64,000 nt of DNA from positions 1-64,000 of the forward strand of contig CAKZJE010000106.1 of the NCBI GenBank assembly GCA_936941155.1. The letters are read 5' to 3'. The notes under the pieces are model-generated. The model was given only the letters and a program-made list of their open reading frames with translations, did not search any database and was not told the DNA's origin. The translations under genes and the position numbers were made by a program. The DNA comes from an uncultured Methylomonas sp. (GTDB lineage: Bacteria > Pseudomonadota > Gammaproteobacteria > Methylococcales > Methylomonadaceae). Positions 1-8,672 of the stretch are shown piece after piece (positions within the stretch are counted from its first letter, which is position 1; every line of letters starts with the position of its first letter).

Positions 1-996
1 TAACTCATCGCTAATAGTTAAGCTTTCCAGTTCCGCATCAGGCGCAAATAAACCGCCGTTGTAAGCGGGAATATCAAATTTAGAATTACCTATATTGATG
101 TCAGAAAAAAGTTTTTTAATAGCTTCCCAGCCGCTAAAAACCGCGTTTGGAATTTCAAAAATCCGGTTATGCAAGGTATTATTCGGCAATAAATCGCGGT
201 CTTCGGCAAAAGCAATAAACAGCATTCTGTCTAATAATTTTTGCCCAATTCTCACCATGGCTTTGCGGCGAATAGAATTGTTTTCTTTTTTCAAACCGTT
301 AATTAAATCAATCCGCAATTGCCGATAATCGCGATAAAGTTGGTCGGTGATTTCTTTTTCTTGTTGTTGCGAATCGTTAAATAGCTTTTCAGTTGCCCCG
401 CCTAACAGATTTTCTTTTTTCAGCAACAATACAAAACGCGCATATTCTTCCGGTTTGATTAAATCCTCTAAAAACCATTGTTCATATTTGCGGGTGGATT
501 CTGGAAATTTATACAGACGAAATTCAATGCAGTTGGAGACTAAAAACCATTTTGCTGTGCCTTCAGTGTTCGCGGCGTAGCGGATGGCTTGATTAACAGT
601 GGATTCGGTTCTTCCTATCGGGCGCGTTAAATCGTAAGTTTTAGGGCTTTTAAACTCAAAAGGAACAAATACGGATTTTTGAACTTTAGAAAACTCACCT
701 AACGCATAATCAATGCCTAAATATTCAGGCTCTATATCCCACGATTTAGCGTTTTTCTGGTCTCCAGAGGATTTATAGCCTAATAATTCTTTAAAAAACA
801 CCAGAAAATCATTGGCTAACGTGCGTTCTTTGCTTTCTAAATCAAGGGCGAGATTGCTTAAGCGTCTTTCGATGATTTTTTTAGATTTATCGGGAATTTC
901 GCCATTGATTAAAATATCAGCGGTATGAATGGTTTTTTTGATAAGTTTTGGATTAAACAGCGCGTTATTATTTTTGCTGATTTGGGTATGGATCAT
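1..996 (-). CDS. Type IIG restriction-modification protein, N-terminal part (runs off left edge)
   Basis: The minus strand is open without a stop from the ATG at 994-996 to position 1 (332 codons). The translation begins MIHTQISKNNNALFNPKL. Around residues 105-125 it has a PD-(D/E)XK-like nuclease signature (GIDYALG followed by FEFKSP). Further on it has AFAEDRDLLP and YNGGLFAPD, which are characteristic of the region between nuclease and methyltransferase domains in Eco57I-like single-chain enzymes. The NPPY methyltransferase motif would lie beyond the window. By family knowledge such proteins cut and methylate DNA in one polypeptide. The family assignment rests on these motifs only. It is distinct from the complete type IIG gene at 27.5 kb. 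Confidence 0.75.
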   Translation of the reverse strand, partial: MIHTQISKNNNALFNPKLIKKTIHTADILINGEIPDKSKKIIERRLSNLALDLESKERTLANDFLVFFKELLGYKSSGDQKNAKSWDIEPEYLGIDYALGEFSKVQKSVFVPFEFKSPKTYDLTRPIGRTESTVNQAIRYAANTEGTAKWFLVSNCIEFRLYKFPESTRKYEQWFLEDLIKPEEYARFVLLLKKENLLGGATEKLFNDSQQQEKEITDQLYRDYRQLRIDLINGLKKENNSIRRKAMVRIGQKLLDRMLFIAFAEDRDLLPNNTLHNRIFEIPNAVFSGWEAIKKLFSDINIGNSKFDIPAYNGGLFAPDAELESLTISDEL

Positions 997-1040
997 GGTG
1001 TTTTTTCTGAGTAATAATGGTTGCTCTATCTGTTCAAATA

Positions 1041-1076
1041 AAAAAAGCCTGACCATGCAAGCAAAAATCAGGCTTT
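1041..1076 (-). terminator. Rho-independent terminator after the DUF445 gene
   Basis: Inverted repeat AAAGCCTGA (1044-1052) / TCAGGCTTT (1068-1076). Read on the minus strand, the hairpin ends in a run of T. It lies just after the stop of the DUF445 gene, so it should end the lpdA-DUF445 transcript. Confidence 0.8.
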
Positions 1077-1110
1077 AGATTCTAACAGAAAAAATTACAG
1101 CTAAAGTTTA

Positions 1111-1854
1111 TCAAGCAAAACTAAACACCGCGCCCAGCAAGCCACCAAACACGCCGCCCCACACCACCAGCCAGCCTAAATGTTCTTTGATAATCGCCTG
1201 TACCATTTCTTTGACCAATTGTGGCGTTAATTCCGCCAGCCGCGCATCAATCACAATTTCAATTTTGCTAACTAAATCTGTGCCGATTTTGTGCGAATCC
1301 AAGCCATGTTTTAACGCTGCTTTAAACGGCTCAGAATCCACCATTTCTGATAAGGTGGTTTGCATTCGTAAAGTAAACGGCTCTTTCAACGGCACTAACG
1401 CTTCCGCGCCGCCCATCATCATCAACATGCCGCCAAAAGAGGATTCCATAATTGACGTGACTAAACTTTCATAAATTTTGTCATAATCAACAGCAGCAAG
1501 TAACGGCTCTAAGTTTAAAACTTTCCCGCCTTCTTCCTCTTCTTTTTCAATGAACTGCTCAATATTTTCAACTGTGAAAAACTGCGCCATCATCAGGTTT
1601 TTAATCGAGCTTTTAAACTCTTCAAACCGCTCAGGAATCACGCCAGAACCGTATAAATACGGCACTTTTTCAAACAGCATGTGAATGGCTAGCCAATTGG
1701 TAATTGCACCCGAAAGTGCGAAAAAGCCGATGGATTTGAAAAAGTGTGAGCCAATCAAATAGCCAAATAAAATCACCGCGACAGCTGCCGCGTTAGTGCC
1801 AAGATTTTTATCTTGGCGTAATTTGCTAAATACGTCTGCTAATAACTGTTTCAT
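1111..1854 (-). CDS. DUF445 family membrane protein
   Basis: A 247-residue protein with hydrophobic segments near the N-terminus (about residues 22-55) and at the very C-terminus (LGWLVVWGGVFGGLLGAVF), and a long helical central part. The N-terminal GFFALSGAITNWLAIHMLFEKVPYL stretch, quoted here in shortened sense (NWLAIHMLFEKVP), is typical of DUF445 proteins. Their biochemical function is not known. The start overlaps the lpdA stop by four bases (ATGA), so the two are translationally coupled. A terminator follows directly. Family assignment is by motif recognition. No specific role in the cell can be given. Confidence 0.8.
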   Translation of the reverse strand: MKQLLADVFSKLRQDKNLGTNAAAVAVILFGYLIGSHFFKSIGFFALSGAITNWLAIHMLFEKVPYLYGSGVIPERFEEFKSSIKNLMMAQFFTVENIEQFIEKEEEEGGKVLNLEPLLAAVDYDKIYESLVTSIMESSFGGMLMMMGGAEALVPLKEPFTLRMQTTLSEMVDSEPFKAALKHGLDSHKIGTDLVSKIEIVIDARLAELTPQLVKEMVQAIIKEHLGWLVVWGGVFGGLLGAVFSFA

Positions 1855-3251
1855 CTTTTCTTAATCAATAAATCAGTAATTGAACCTTCAATCATTTCAG
1901 CGGCAAAACCTAACGTTTCTGCTAAGGTTGGATGCGCATGAATCGTCAATGCAATATCTTCGACATACGCGCCCATTTCCAGAGCCAAAACCGCTTCGGC
2001 AATCAACTCGCCCGCGTTAGATCCAGTAATCCCCGCGCCTAAAATCCGTCCGGTTTCTTTGTCAGATAAAATTTTTGTTACACCTTCTTTGCGTCCCATA
2101 CTTAAAGAACGACCGCTTGCCGCCCACGGAAATGCGCCTTTTTCGTATTCAATACCTTCTGCTTTTGCGGCATTTTCGGTGAGTCCCATCCAAGCGACTT
2201 CAGGATCTGTATACGCTACGGATGGAATCGTCAATGCTTGCCATTGTGATGGCATTCCAGAAATGACTTCGGCAGCAATTTTGCCTTCATGCACAGCTTT
2301 GTGCGCCAACATCGGATTACCAACCACATCGCCAATTGCATAAATGTTGGGAATATTGGTGCGCATTTGTTTATCAACGGCAATAAAACCGCGCTCGTCT
2401 ACATTCACGCCTGCTTTTTCAGCCGCAATTAATTTACCATTCGGACGGCGACCAATCGCCACTAACACTTTATCGAAAACTTCCGGTGGATTTTTATCGC
2501 CTGAAAAACTGACTTGTAAACCTTCTGGCAGACTTTCAATTTTTTCTACAGCAGTTGATAACAGAATTTTTTCGTATTGGTCTTTGATTTTTTGCATCAA
2601 CGGACGCACTAAATCTTTATCGCAGCCCGGAATGATTTGATCTTGCATTTCTACAATGCTGATTTTGCTGCCTAAAGCATGATAAACGGTTGCCATTTCC
2701 AAACCGATAATGCCGCCGCCCACAATTAAAAGTTTTTCCGGCACACTTTCCAAGTTGAGAGCGTCTGTGGAATCCGTTAAGCGTTTGTCTTCATTAGGAA
2801 AAGAAGGAATTTTTACCGCTTGTGAACCGACCGCGATAATGGCTTGTTCAAATTCAATTTGTTCAGAGGTATCGCCGTTTGTCACTTGTAAAATATTGGC
2901 AGAAACAAATTGACCTAAACCGTGCACAACAGTGACTCCGCGTTGTTTCGCAAGTCCTGCTAAACCTGTGCTTAAGCCTGCACTGATTTTAGATTTATGT
3001 TCGCGCAGTTTATCCAAATTGATTTCTGGTGCGGCAAAAGTAACACCCGCATGACTGGATTCTTTGGCTTCATGGATGGTGTGCGCAACATGCAATAAAG
3101 CTTTTGAGGGAATGCAGCCGACGTTTAAACATACGCCACCCAGCACCGGATAACGTTCAACCAGCGTGACTTTTTTTCCTAAATCCGCCGCTCGGAATGC
3201 TGCTGTGTAGCCGCCAGGCCCGCCGCCTAATACTAAAACTTCTGTTTTCAC
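1851..3251 (-). CDS. lpdA: Dihydrolipoyl dehydrogenase (E3)
   Basis: FAD enzyme of 466 residues that reoxidises dihydrolipoamide with NAD+ in 2-oxoacid dehydrogenase and glycine cleavage complexes. Visible features are the FAD-binding GGGPGGYTAA near the N-terminus, the redox disulfide CLNVGCIPSK (C41 and C46), the NAD-binding GGGIIGLEMA near residue 180, the second FAD motif YAIGDV, and the C-terminal HAHPTLAETLG with the catalytic His-Glu pair. Length is normal for the family. No E1 or E2 gene lies next to it. It is followed in the same operon by the DUF445 gene with a 4-base overlap. The enzyme call is firm; which complex it serves cannot be told. Confidence 0.95.
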   Translation of the reverse strand: MKTEVLVLGGGPGGYTAAFRAADLGKKVTLVERYPVLGGVCLNVGCIPSKALLHVAHTIHEAKESSHAGVTFAAPEINLDKLREHKSKISAGLSTGLAGLAKQRGVTVVHGLGQFVSANILQVTNGDTSEQIEFEQAIIAVGSQAVKIPSFPNEDKRLTDSTDALNLESVPEKLLIVGGGIIGLEMATVYHALGSKISIVEMQDQIIPGCDKDLVRPLMQKIKDQYEKILLSTAVEKIESLPEGLQVSFSGDKNPPEVFDKVLVAIGRRPNGKLIAAEKAGVNVDERGFIAVDKQMRTNIPNIYAIGDVVGNPMLAHKAVHEGKIAAEVISGMPSQWQALTIPSVAYTDPEVAWMGLTENAAKAEGIEYEKGAFPWAASGRSLSMGRKEGVTKILSDKETGRILGAGITGSNAGELIAEAVLALEMGAYVEDIALTIHAHPTLAETLGFAAEMIEGSITDLLIKKR

Positions 3252-3327
3252 TTTAAATGCCTCTTTAATCTAAAAAATACTGTGGAGTATTGTGGGTATA
3301 TTTGTTGAGAAATGGTTTTTTGATTCT

Positions 3328-4659
3328 TTATTTAGTGACAACTAACCATTTATTTAATTTAACCAGTTCTTCAATAACCAATCCGCCTGCTTGATAGAGC
3401 AAGGCAGTACGCGCTTTAAAATAGCGGTAACGTGCTTGCAGTTGTGCTTTGCGAGCTTCGGACAACTGCTTTTGTGAGTTTAGTAAATCAATAATAGTTA
3501 CCACACCTAACTCATAACCTTTTTCCATGCTATCACGCGCTTTTTCGCGGGCGGCAACCTCTTGGTCTGTGGCTCGGTTACGCGCCGGTGCACTTGCCAT
3601 ATCCCAAAATGCGGCACGAGTGAGTTTTTCTAGCTCGCGTTGCTTTTGCTGCATTTTGGTTAAACTTAAGCCGTGTCTTGCTTCTGCTTCTCTAACTCTG
3701 GCACTTATTCCACCGCCTTGGTACAAAGGTACTGTTGCTTCCACAGCGATAGAGCCAACATCATAAGGTGCTGACCGCAAGCTGTTATAAACCGTATCGC
3801 TGTAGTTGCCGTTGATTTGCAACTCAAGTCGAGGTAAATGACCGGCTTGATAAGCAGAAATATTTTGTTCGGCAGATGCAACAGCATGTTTGAGCGCGGC
3901 TAATTCTGGATTAATTTGCCCTGCTTGCTGTACCCAAGAATCAATTGCACCGTCAGGTGCTGGCAAAACTACGTCTAACCGCGCAGTTTGCAAATTTTTA
4001 ACCTCATCACCTGTGAGTTCGCGTAATTTTTCTAATGCAATTTTGGCATCATTATTACTGTCTATTAATTGGCTGCGTAGTGTTTCAACTTGCGCTTGCA
4101 CTTCGTAAAGGTCGGTGATTTTTGCCATCTGCCGTTCTTGCAACGCTTTGACGCGACTCAGTTGTTTTTCAGTCGAGACAAGTTCTGCGGCAATAATTTT
4201 GCTTTTATCCGCTGAATCTAACGCATTCACATAACGGTCAACTAAATCCGAAATGAGTTTTTGTTGGGCGGCGACTAAGGTTTCCTCACCTTGTTTGGTG
4301 CTCGATTCTTGGCTTTTTAATAATAAATACGATTGTAAATCAAATAAAGGTTGCCGCAGACTTACAGTCGCACGTTTGCCCGCATAGGTGTCGACACTGG
4401 CTCGAGTTGTTTGACTTTTGTGTTGGTTTAAACGATTGTGCGAGTAATTGCCAGTTAAATCGATTCTAGGCAATAATTTACTCAACGCTTCATCTTCTTG
4501 CGCTTTGGCAATATCCAGTGCGAATTGACTGCCTTGCAATTCAGGTGATGCTAATACAGCACGAGCGTAGAGAGTGACTAAATCTTCTGCCTGCGCAATA
4601 GAGCAAAGGCAAAAGCTAAAACAGAAAAAAAACAAAAAACGCATACTATTAATCCTCAA
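3328..4659 (-). CDS. TolC-family outer membrane protein of a type I secretion system
   Basis: A 443-residue protein with a signal peptide (FLFFFCFSFCLCSIAQA, cleavage near residue 24) and the internally repeated alpha-helical TolC/OEP pattern, including GKRATVSLRQPLFD and the second-repeat equivalent VEATVPLYQGGGI. It would form the outer membrane channel of the exporter. Its start overlaps the end of the adaptor gene by 11 bases, and the order exporter-adaptor-channel is that of PrtDEF/LapBCE-type systems. Because it is encoded with its own exporter, it is probably dedicated to this system rather than a general TolC. A separate TolC-like gene belongs to the efflux locus at 40.8 kb. Confidence 0.88.
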   Translation of the reverse strand: MRINSMRFLFFFCFSFCLCSIAQAEDLVTLYARAVLASPELQGSQFALDIAKAQEDEALSKLLPRIDLTGNYSHNRLNQHKSQTTRASVDTYAGKRATVSLRQPLFDLQSYLLLKSQESSTKQGEETLVAAQQKLISDLVDRYVNALDSADKSKIIAAELVSTEKQLSRVKALQERQMAKITDLYEVQAQVETLRSQLIDSNNDAKIALEKLRELTGDEVKNLQTARLDVVLPAPDGAIDSWVQQAGQINPELAALKHAVASAEQNISAYQAGHLPRLELQINGNYSDTVYNSLRSAPYDVGSIAVEATVPLYQGGGISARVREAEARHGLSLTKMQQKQRELEKLTRAAFWDMASAPARNRATDQEVAAREKARDSMEKGYELGVVTIIDLLNSQKQLSEARKAQLQARYRYFKARTALLYQAGGLVIEELVKLNKWLVVTK

Positions 4660-5986
4660 TCAGTGAGCGAGCGAAAATATTGCTAAAAGGTTGCATCAGG
4701 TATTGAAAAAAGGTTCTATCACCTGTGTTAATCAAAACCTCTGCTGGCATTCCCGGCATTAAAATTAAGCCATGATCGCTTAAATCTTTTAAGCCGGCTT
4801 TTTCAACTTCCACTCTCGCTAAATAATAACTGACTTGGTTTTTTTCATCGGTAAGCCTATCTGCGGACAGAGCAATGACATGTCCGTCAATTTTGAGGGT
4901 TTTTGCACTTTTAAACGCACTAAATCGCACTTCGGTTTTTTGACCAATATGAACTCTGTCAATATCCATTGGTGAAACTTGCGCTTCAACAATTAGTTTT
5001 TCGCGCTGCGGTACTAAATCTAATAAACGTCCACCGGGTGGAATAACCGCGCCTAAGGTATGCACAGTTAAGCCTAAAACCATGCCCGATTCAGGAGCTT
5101 TAATCGTTGTGCGGTTGACGGTATCGGTTAGCCATTGAGATTTTTCTTGCAGTTCTACTAATTCCGATTGCACTTTGCTTAGCTCTTCAACCACTTCGCG
5201 TTGAAAGTCTTTTTCAATTTGCAAACTTTTAAGTGAAATTTCACTGATTTGGGTTTGTGCAGTGGCAATATTCGCAGTGAGATCGCCTTTGTCACCTTCC
5301 GATTCTGCTAAACGTCTCTCTAGCTCCGTGACTCTTTGTTTTTCCACATAACCATCTTTTAGCAAGGCGCGAAAATCGGTTAAATCTTTGTTTAAAGACG
5401 CTGATAAATTACTGCGACTGTGTTGCTGTGCTTTAATCCCTTCAATTTTTTCCTGTAATTGCTGACGTTGCTGCTTCAGAATGTCAATTTGTCCATTGCG
5501 TGAGCGTTTTCGCACGGCAAAAGATTGATCTTGCACTCGCATGACATCTTGAGCTCTTGCATCCGTTGCTGCATTTTTTAACAACTCAGGATAATCAACG
5601 GCATTTTTATCATCTCTTTCTGCAATTAAACGTGCTTCTCTTGCCAATGCAGAAAAGAGTTGTCCTCGCATGGTTTCTAATTGAGCACGCGAAGAGGTAT
5701 CTTCCAATTCAATTAAGATTTGCCCTTTTTTCACGGTATCGCCATCGCGGACAAGAATCGCTTTGACAATACCACCTTCTAGGTGTTGTACGGTTTTACG
5801 GTAGTTTTCGACAGCCACACTGCCGGGGGCAAGAGCCGCGCTTCCTAATGGGGCAAAATAAGCCCAGCCACCAAAAAAACCAAATACAGATAACACGAGT
5901 AAATAACCTAGTCTGCGAATAGGTTTGTCATCTGCATATTTTGTAATATCAACAGCATCAGTTTTTTTTGTTGTTAATAAACTCAT
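4649..5986 (-). CDS. HlyD-family type I secretion periplasmic adaptor
   Basis: A 445-residue membrane fusion protein. It has one N-terminal membrane anchor (about residues 25-46, LGYLLVLSVFGFFGGWAYF) after a short cytoplasmic segment, then a lipoyl/barrel-sandwich half (VQHLEGGIVKAILVRDGD), a long coiled coil (about 95-285, rich in Gln, Glu and Lys), the return half (TIKAPESGMVLGLTVHTLG) and a C-terminal beta-barrel (GMPAEVLINTGDRT). This is the PrtE/HlyD type. It links the inner membrane ABC exporter to the outer membrane channel. The start overlaps the exporter stop by four bases (5983-5986). Confidence 0.92.
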   Translation of the reverse strand: MSLLTTKKTDAVDITKYADDKPIRRLGYLLVLSVFGFFGGWAYFAPLGSAALAPGSVAVENYRKTVQHLEGGIVKAILVRDGDTVKKGQILIELEDTSSRAQLETMRGQLFSALAREARLIAERDDKNAVDYPELLKNAATDARAQDVMRVQDQSFAVRKRSRNGQIDILKQQRQQLQEKIEGIKAQQHSRSNLSASLNKDLTDFRALLKDGYVEKQRVTELERRLAESEGDKGDLTANIATAQTQISEISLKSLQIEKDFQREVVEELSKVQSELVELQEKSQWLTDTVNRTTIKAPESGMVLGLTVHTLGAVIPPGGRLLDLVPQREKLIVEAQVSPMDIDRVHIGQKTEVRFSAFKSAKTLKIDGHVIALSADRLTDEKNQVSYYLARVEVEKAGLKDLSDHGLILMPGMPAEVLINTGDRTFFQYLMQPFSNIFARSLIED

Positions 5987-7695
5987 AACGGTTTTCCTTG
6001 TGCAACTTGTGGAGGCTGAACGGGGCGTTGATTTAACTTGGCGAGGACTTCATCTCGCGCTCCATCTAAGACTAAAGAGCCTTCATTTAATAACATAATT
6101 CGGTCTACGATACTTAAAATGCCGACGCGGTGCGTAATTACAATCACTGTGCAGCCGCGTTGTTTCAGCGTTAATAAAGCTCTGGCTAAAGCTTGTTCAC
6201 CTTGATCGTCTAAATTAGAGTTGGGTTCGTCCAAAATGACTAAAACAGGATTGCCATATAAAGTTCGCGCTAAAGCAACTCGTTGACGTTGCCCTGCGGA
6301 TAATACGCCGCCACTGCCGCCCATTTCCGTATCGTAGCCTTGGGGTAAATGTAAAATCATGTCGTGAACACCGGCAGCGCGGGCTGCATCGACAACTAAA
6401 TTGGCATCGACTTCGCCAAAGCGGGCAATATTTTCAGCAATCGTGCCGTCAAATAATTCAATATCTTGCGGTAAATAACCAATGTGAGGGCCTACTAAGC
6501 CACGATCAAGTTGCGTTACATCTGCACCATCTAAACGAATTGCGCCATTGGCAACAGGCCAGATTCCCAATAATGCGCGTGCCAGTGTTGATTTACCAGA
6601 GCCACTTGCACCAATCAGTGCGATAAATGTGCCGGGGTCAATTCCGAAAGATACGCCTTTTATGACTGGTGTTTTAGAACCGGGGGGAACAATCGTGGCT
6701 TGTTCTGCTCGCAACACGCCTTTAGGAGCTGGCAGCGGCATTTTGTCTGCTTCGGCTGGAAATTGCTTTAACAGTGCGTTCAGGCGGTCGTATGCAGTGC
6801 GAGCAGTTAAAAATTGTTTCCAGCTGGCAATCATTAAATCAATTGGGGCGAGGGCGCGTCCTAATAAAATAGAACCACCAATCATCATGCCGGGGCTGAT
6901 TTCTTTATTAATTGCCAGCCACGCACCAAGTCCTAAAACCAAGGATTGCATGGTCATGCGATACGTCTTTGATAAAGCAGTAATTAAGCCGTTTTTTTCA
7001 CTGGCGGTGGCTTGCAGCATAATTAATTTATATTGTTTTTCTCGCCAACGAGCCATTAACGAAGGCAGCATTCCCAGCGCGTGTACAACTTCTGCATTGC
7101 GCAAATTACGCGATGTGCTATTCGCATTTTCAACTGAAACTTTATTCGCTTGCTCTAAATCGCCTGAAGTTGCACGTTCATTCCAGATAGCTAATAGAAT
7201 CAGGAGCACAGCGGAAACAATCGCGACATAGCCAAAAGCAGGATGAAATAGAAATAATAATAGGATGTAAATGGGTAGCCAAGGCGCGTCAAAAAAAGCA
7301 AATAAGCCGTTGCCAGTCAAAAATTGACGCACTGCCAGCAAATCGCTCATCGGCTGCGCACTGCTTTTGCCACCGCTCACCAAACCTTGTCGGAACATTA
7401 CTTTATACAACCGCTCGTTCAGTAATAAATCAAAACGGGTACTGACGCGGATTAAAATTTGCGAGCGTATCCACTCCAATAATCCTAATGTTGCAAACAA
7501 CACAACGGCAAGCAAAGTCAACATTAATAAAGTTGATGTGCTACTGCTGCCTAATACGCGGTCATATACCTGCATCATATAAATAGACGGCAGCAGCATA
7601 AGAAGATTAATAAAGAGACTAAAAACTGCGGCTGACTGAAACGAGTCGCGGCAGTGATGAATCGCTTTAGCGAGTTCTGAAAGGGGTGAGCGCAT
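5983..7695 (-). CDS. Type I secretion ABC exporter (PrtD type)
   Basis: A 570-residue ABC transporter with a membrane domain (residues 1-300, about six segments) and a nucleotide-binding domain: Walker A IGASGSGKST (361-370), signature LSAGQRQRVAL near 470 and Walker B VLVILDEPNSNLDD near 490. There is no N-terminal C39 peptidase domain, so substrates would be recognised by an uncleaved C-terminal signal, as for RTX proteases and adhesins (family knowledge). It is the first gene of the three-gene secretion operon. No RTX-type substrate gene is seen in this window, so the secreted protein must be encoded elsewhere. Confidence 0.92.
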   Translation of the reverse strand: MRSPLSELAKAIHHCRDSFQSAAVFSLFINLLMLLPSIYMMQVYDRVLGSSSTSTLLMLTLLAVVLFATLGLLEWIRSQILIRVSTRFDLLLNERLYKVMFRQGLVSGGKSSAQPMSDLLAVRQFLTGNGLFAFFDAPWLPIYILLLFLFHPAFGYVAIVSAVLLILLAIWNERATSGDLEQANKVSVENANSTSRNLRNAEVVHALGMLPSLMARWREKQYKLIMLQATASEKNGLITALSKTYRMTMQSLVLGLGAWLAINKEISPGMMIGGSILLGRALAPIDLMIASWKQFLTARTAYDRLNALLKQFPAEADKMPLPAPKGVLRAEQATIVPPGSKTPVIKGVSFGIDPGTFIALIGASGSGKSTLARALLGIWPVANGAIRLDGADVTQLDRGLVGPHIGYLPQDIELFDGTIAENIARFGEVDANLVVDAARAAGVHDMILHLPQGYDTEMGGSGGVLSAGQRQRVALARTLYGNPVLVILDEPNSNLDDQGEQALARALLTLKQRGCTVIVITHRVGILSIVDRIMLLNEGSLVLDGARDEVLAKLNQRPVQPPQVAQGKPL

Positions 7696-7717
7696 TAAAA
7701 GATTCCAGTTAATGAAA

Positions 7718-7742
7718 AATAAGACCCCGCGCGGGGCTGGTT
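7718..7742 (-). terminator. Possible GC-rich hairpin terminator after the uracil-DNA glycosylase gene
   Basis: A 12-base self-complementary CCCCGCGCGGGG followed on the minus strand by TCTTATTTTTC. It lies about 200 bases after the glycosylase stop and just before the exporter start codon at 7695. It could end the glycosylase transcript or fold in the exporter leader. The loop is tight and the call is tentative. The rest of the gap 7743-7935 shows no gene I would support. Confidence 0.35.
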
Positions 7743-7935
7743 CTATTAGAAAGTAATTTTACAAAGAACTGAGACTGTCTTGGTGTGTGCAATGACAGAG
7801 AGTCCGTTTCAATGAGTATAGTTTTCCATATTTTTAAAAATAATAACAGCTGTAATGGCGCATCTAAACACAAGAATAGAGAAAACGCAGCTGTGTTTAT
7901 GCGATGAATCATAAGCAAATTTTGAATGCTGAAGG

Positions 7936-8574
7936 TTATGCTAACAATGCTTTAATGTTATTAAATACATTGGTAAACATTTCTTTTGTCAGGCGTTTGG
8001 TTTGAATATTGTAGCGGCTGGTGTGATAAGAATCGACTAAATAGCGACCATCAGGTAATAAATGCGAGACATTATGAGCGAATTTTGCACTGCTTAATTT
8101 TAAGCCATAAGCTTTTAAAACGGCTTGGTGAGCGATATTTCCCAGTGCCAAAATCACCGCTTTTTCTGGCAAGGTTTTTAATTCAGCGGCTAAAAAATGA
8201 TTGCATTGGTTAATTTCATCGCCTGTGGGTTTATTTTCCGGCGGCAAACATTTCACTGCATTCGTAATTCGCGCATTTTTCAAAGCTAAACCATCGTTTA
8301 ACGCTGTTGACTCCAATTGATTGCTATAGCCAAATTGGTAAAGCGTTTCGTACAGCAACACGCCTGCATAATCACCGGTAAAAGGTCGCCCAGTTGCGTT
8401 TGCGCCGTGCATTCCTGGTGCTAAACCTACAACTAACAATTGTGGCGTGTCATCACCAAAGGGTGCGACTGGAAGTGCATGATAATTAGCGTATTTTTGT
8501 TTAACTTCGGTGAGAAAACTGCTTAAGCGTGGGCAGTCAGTGCAATGTTGATTGAAAATTTCGTTTGATAGCAT
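7936..8574 (-). CDS. Uracil-DNA glycosylase, family 5 (UDGb-like)
   Basis: A 212-residue enzyme that would remove uracil and related deaminated bases from DNA. Four cysteines (C11, C14, C109, C124, in CTDCPRL and NAVKCLPPENKPTGDEINQC) fit a 4Fe-4S cluster. Motif A reads GLAPGMHGANATGRPFTGDY, with no Asp or Asn at the usual catalytic position, as in UDGb. The second motif is DSYHTSRYNIQTKRLT, where the usual HPS is HTS. It is divergent from ribD with about 100 bases between them. The assignment to family 5 rather than family 4 follows from the GANxTGRPFTGD form of motif A. Confidence 0.88.
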   Translation of the reverse strand: MLSNEIFNQHCTDCPRLSSFLTEVKQKYANYHALPVAPFGDDTPQLLVVGLAPGMHGANATGRPFTGDYAGVLLYETLYQFGYSNQLESTALNDGLALKNARITNAVKCLPPENKPTGDEINQCNHFLAAELKTLPEKAVILALGNIAHQAVLKAYGLKLSSAKFAHNVSHLLPDGRYLVDSYHTSRYNIQTKRLTKEMFTNVFNNIKALLA

Positions 8575-8672
8575 AAGTAGTTTTGCGCAGGGTAAAAATA
8601 TTTTTTTACGCGCTAGTTTGAATTAAGATAGGAGAATTTTTTTGTAATGAAAGGTAATCATACCATACACCG

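Noticed and set aside
6548-7231. Long plus-strand open frame (227 codons)
   Set aside because: It is antisense to the PrtD-type exporter, whose motifs are all intact on the minus strand.
7709-7918. Open frame of 69 codons upstream of the type I exporter
   Set aside because: It crosses the GC-rich hairpin, has no ribosome site and does not resemble any protein; more likely non-coding leader.
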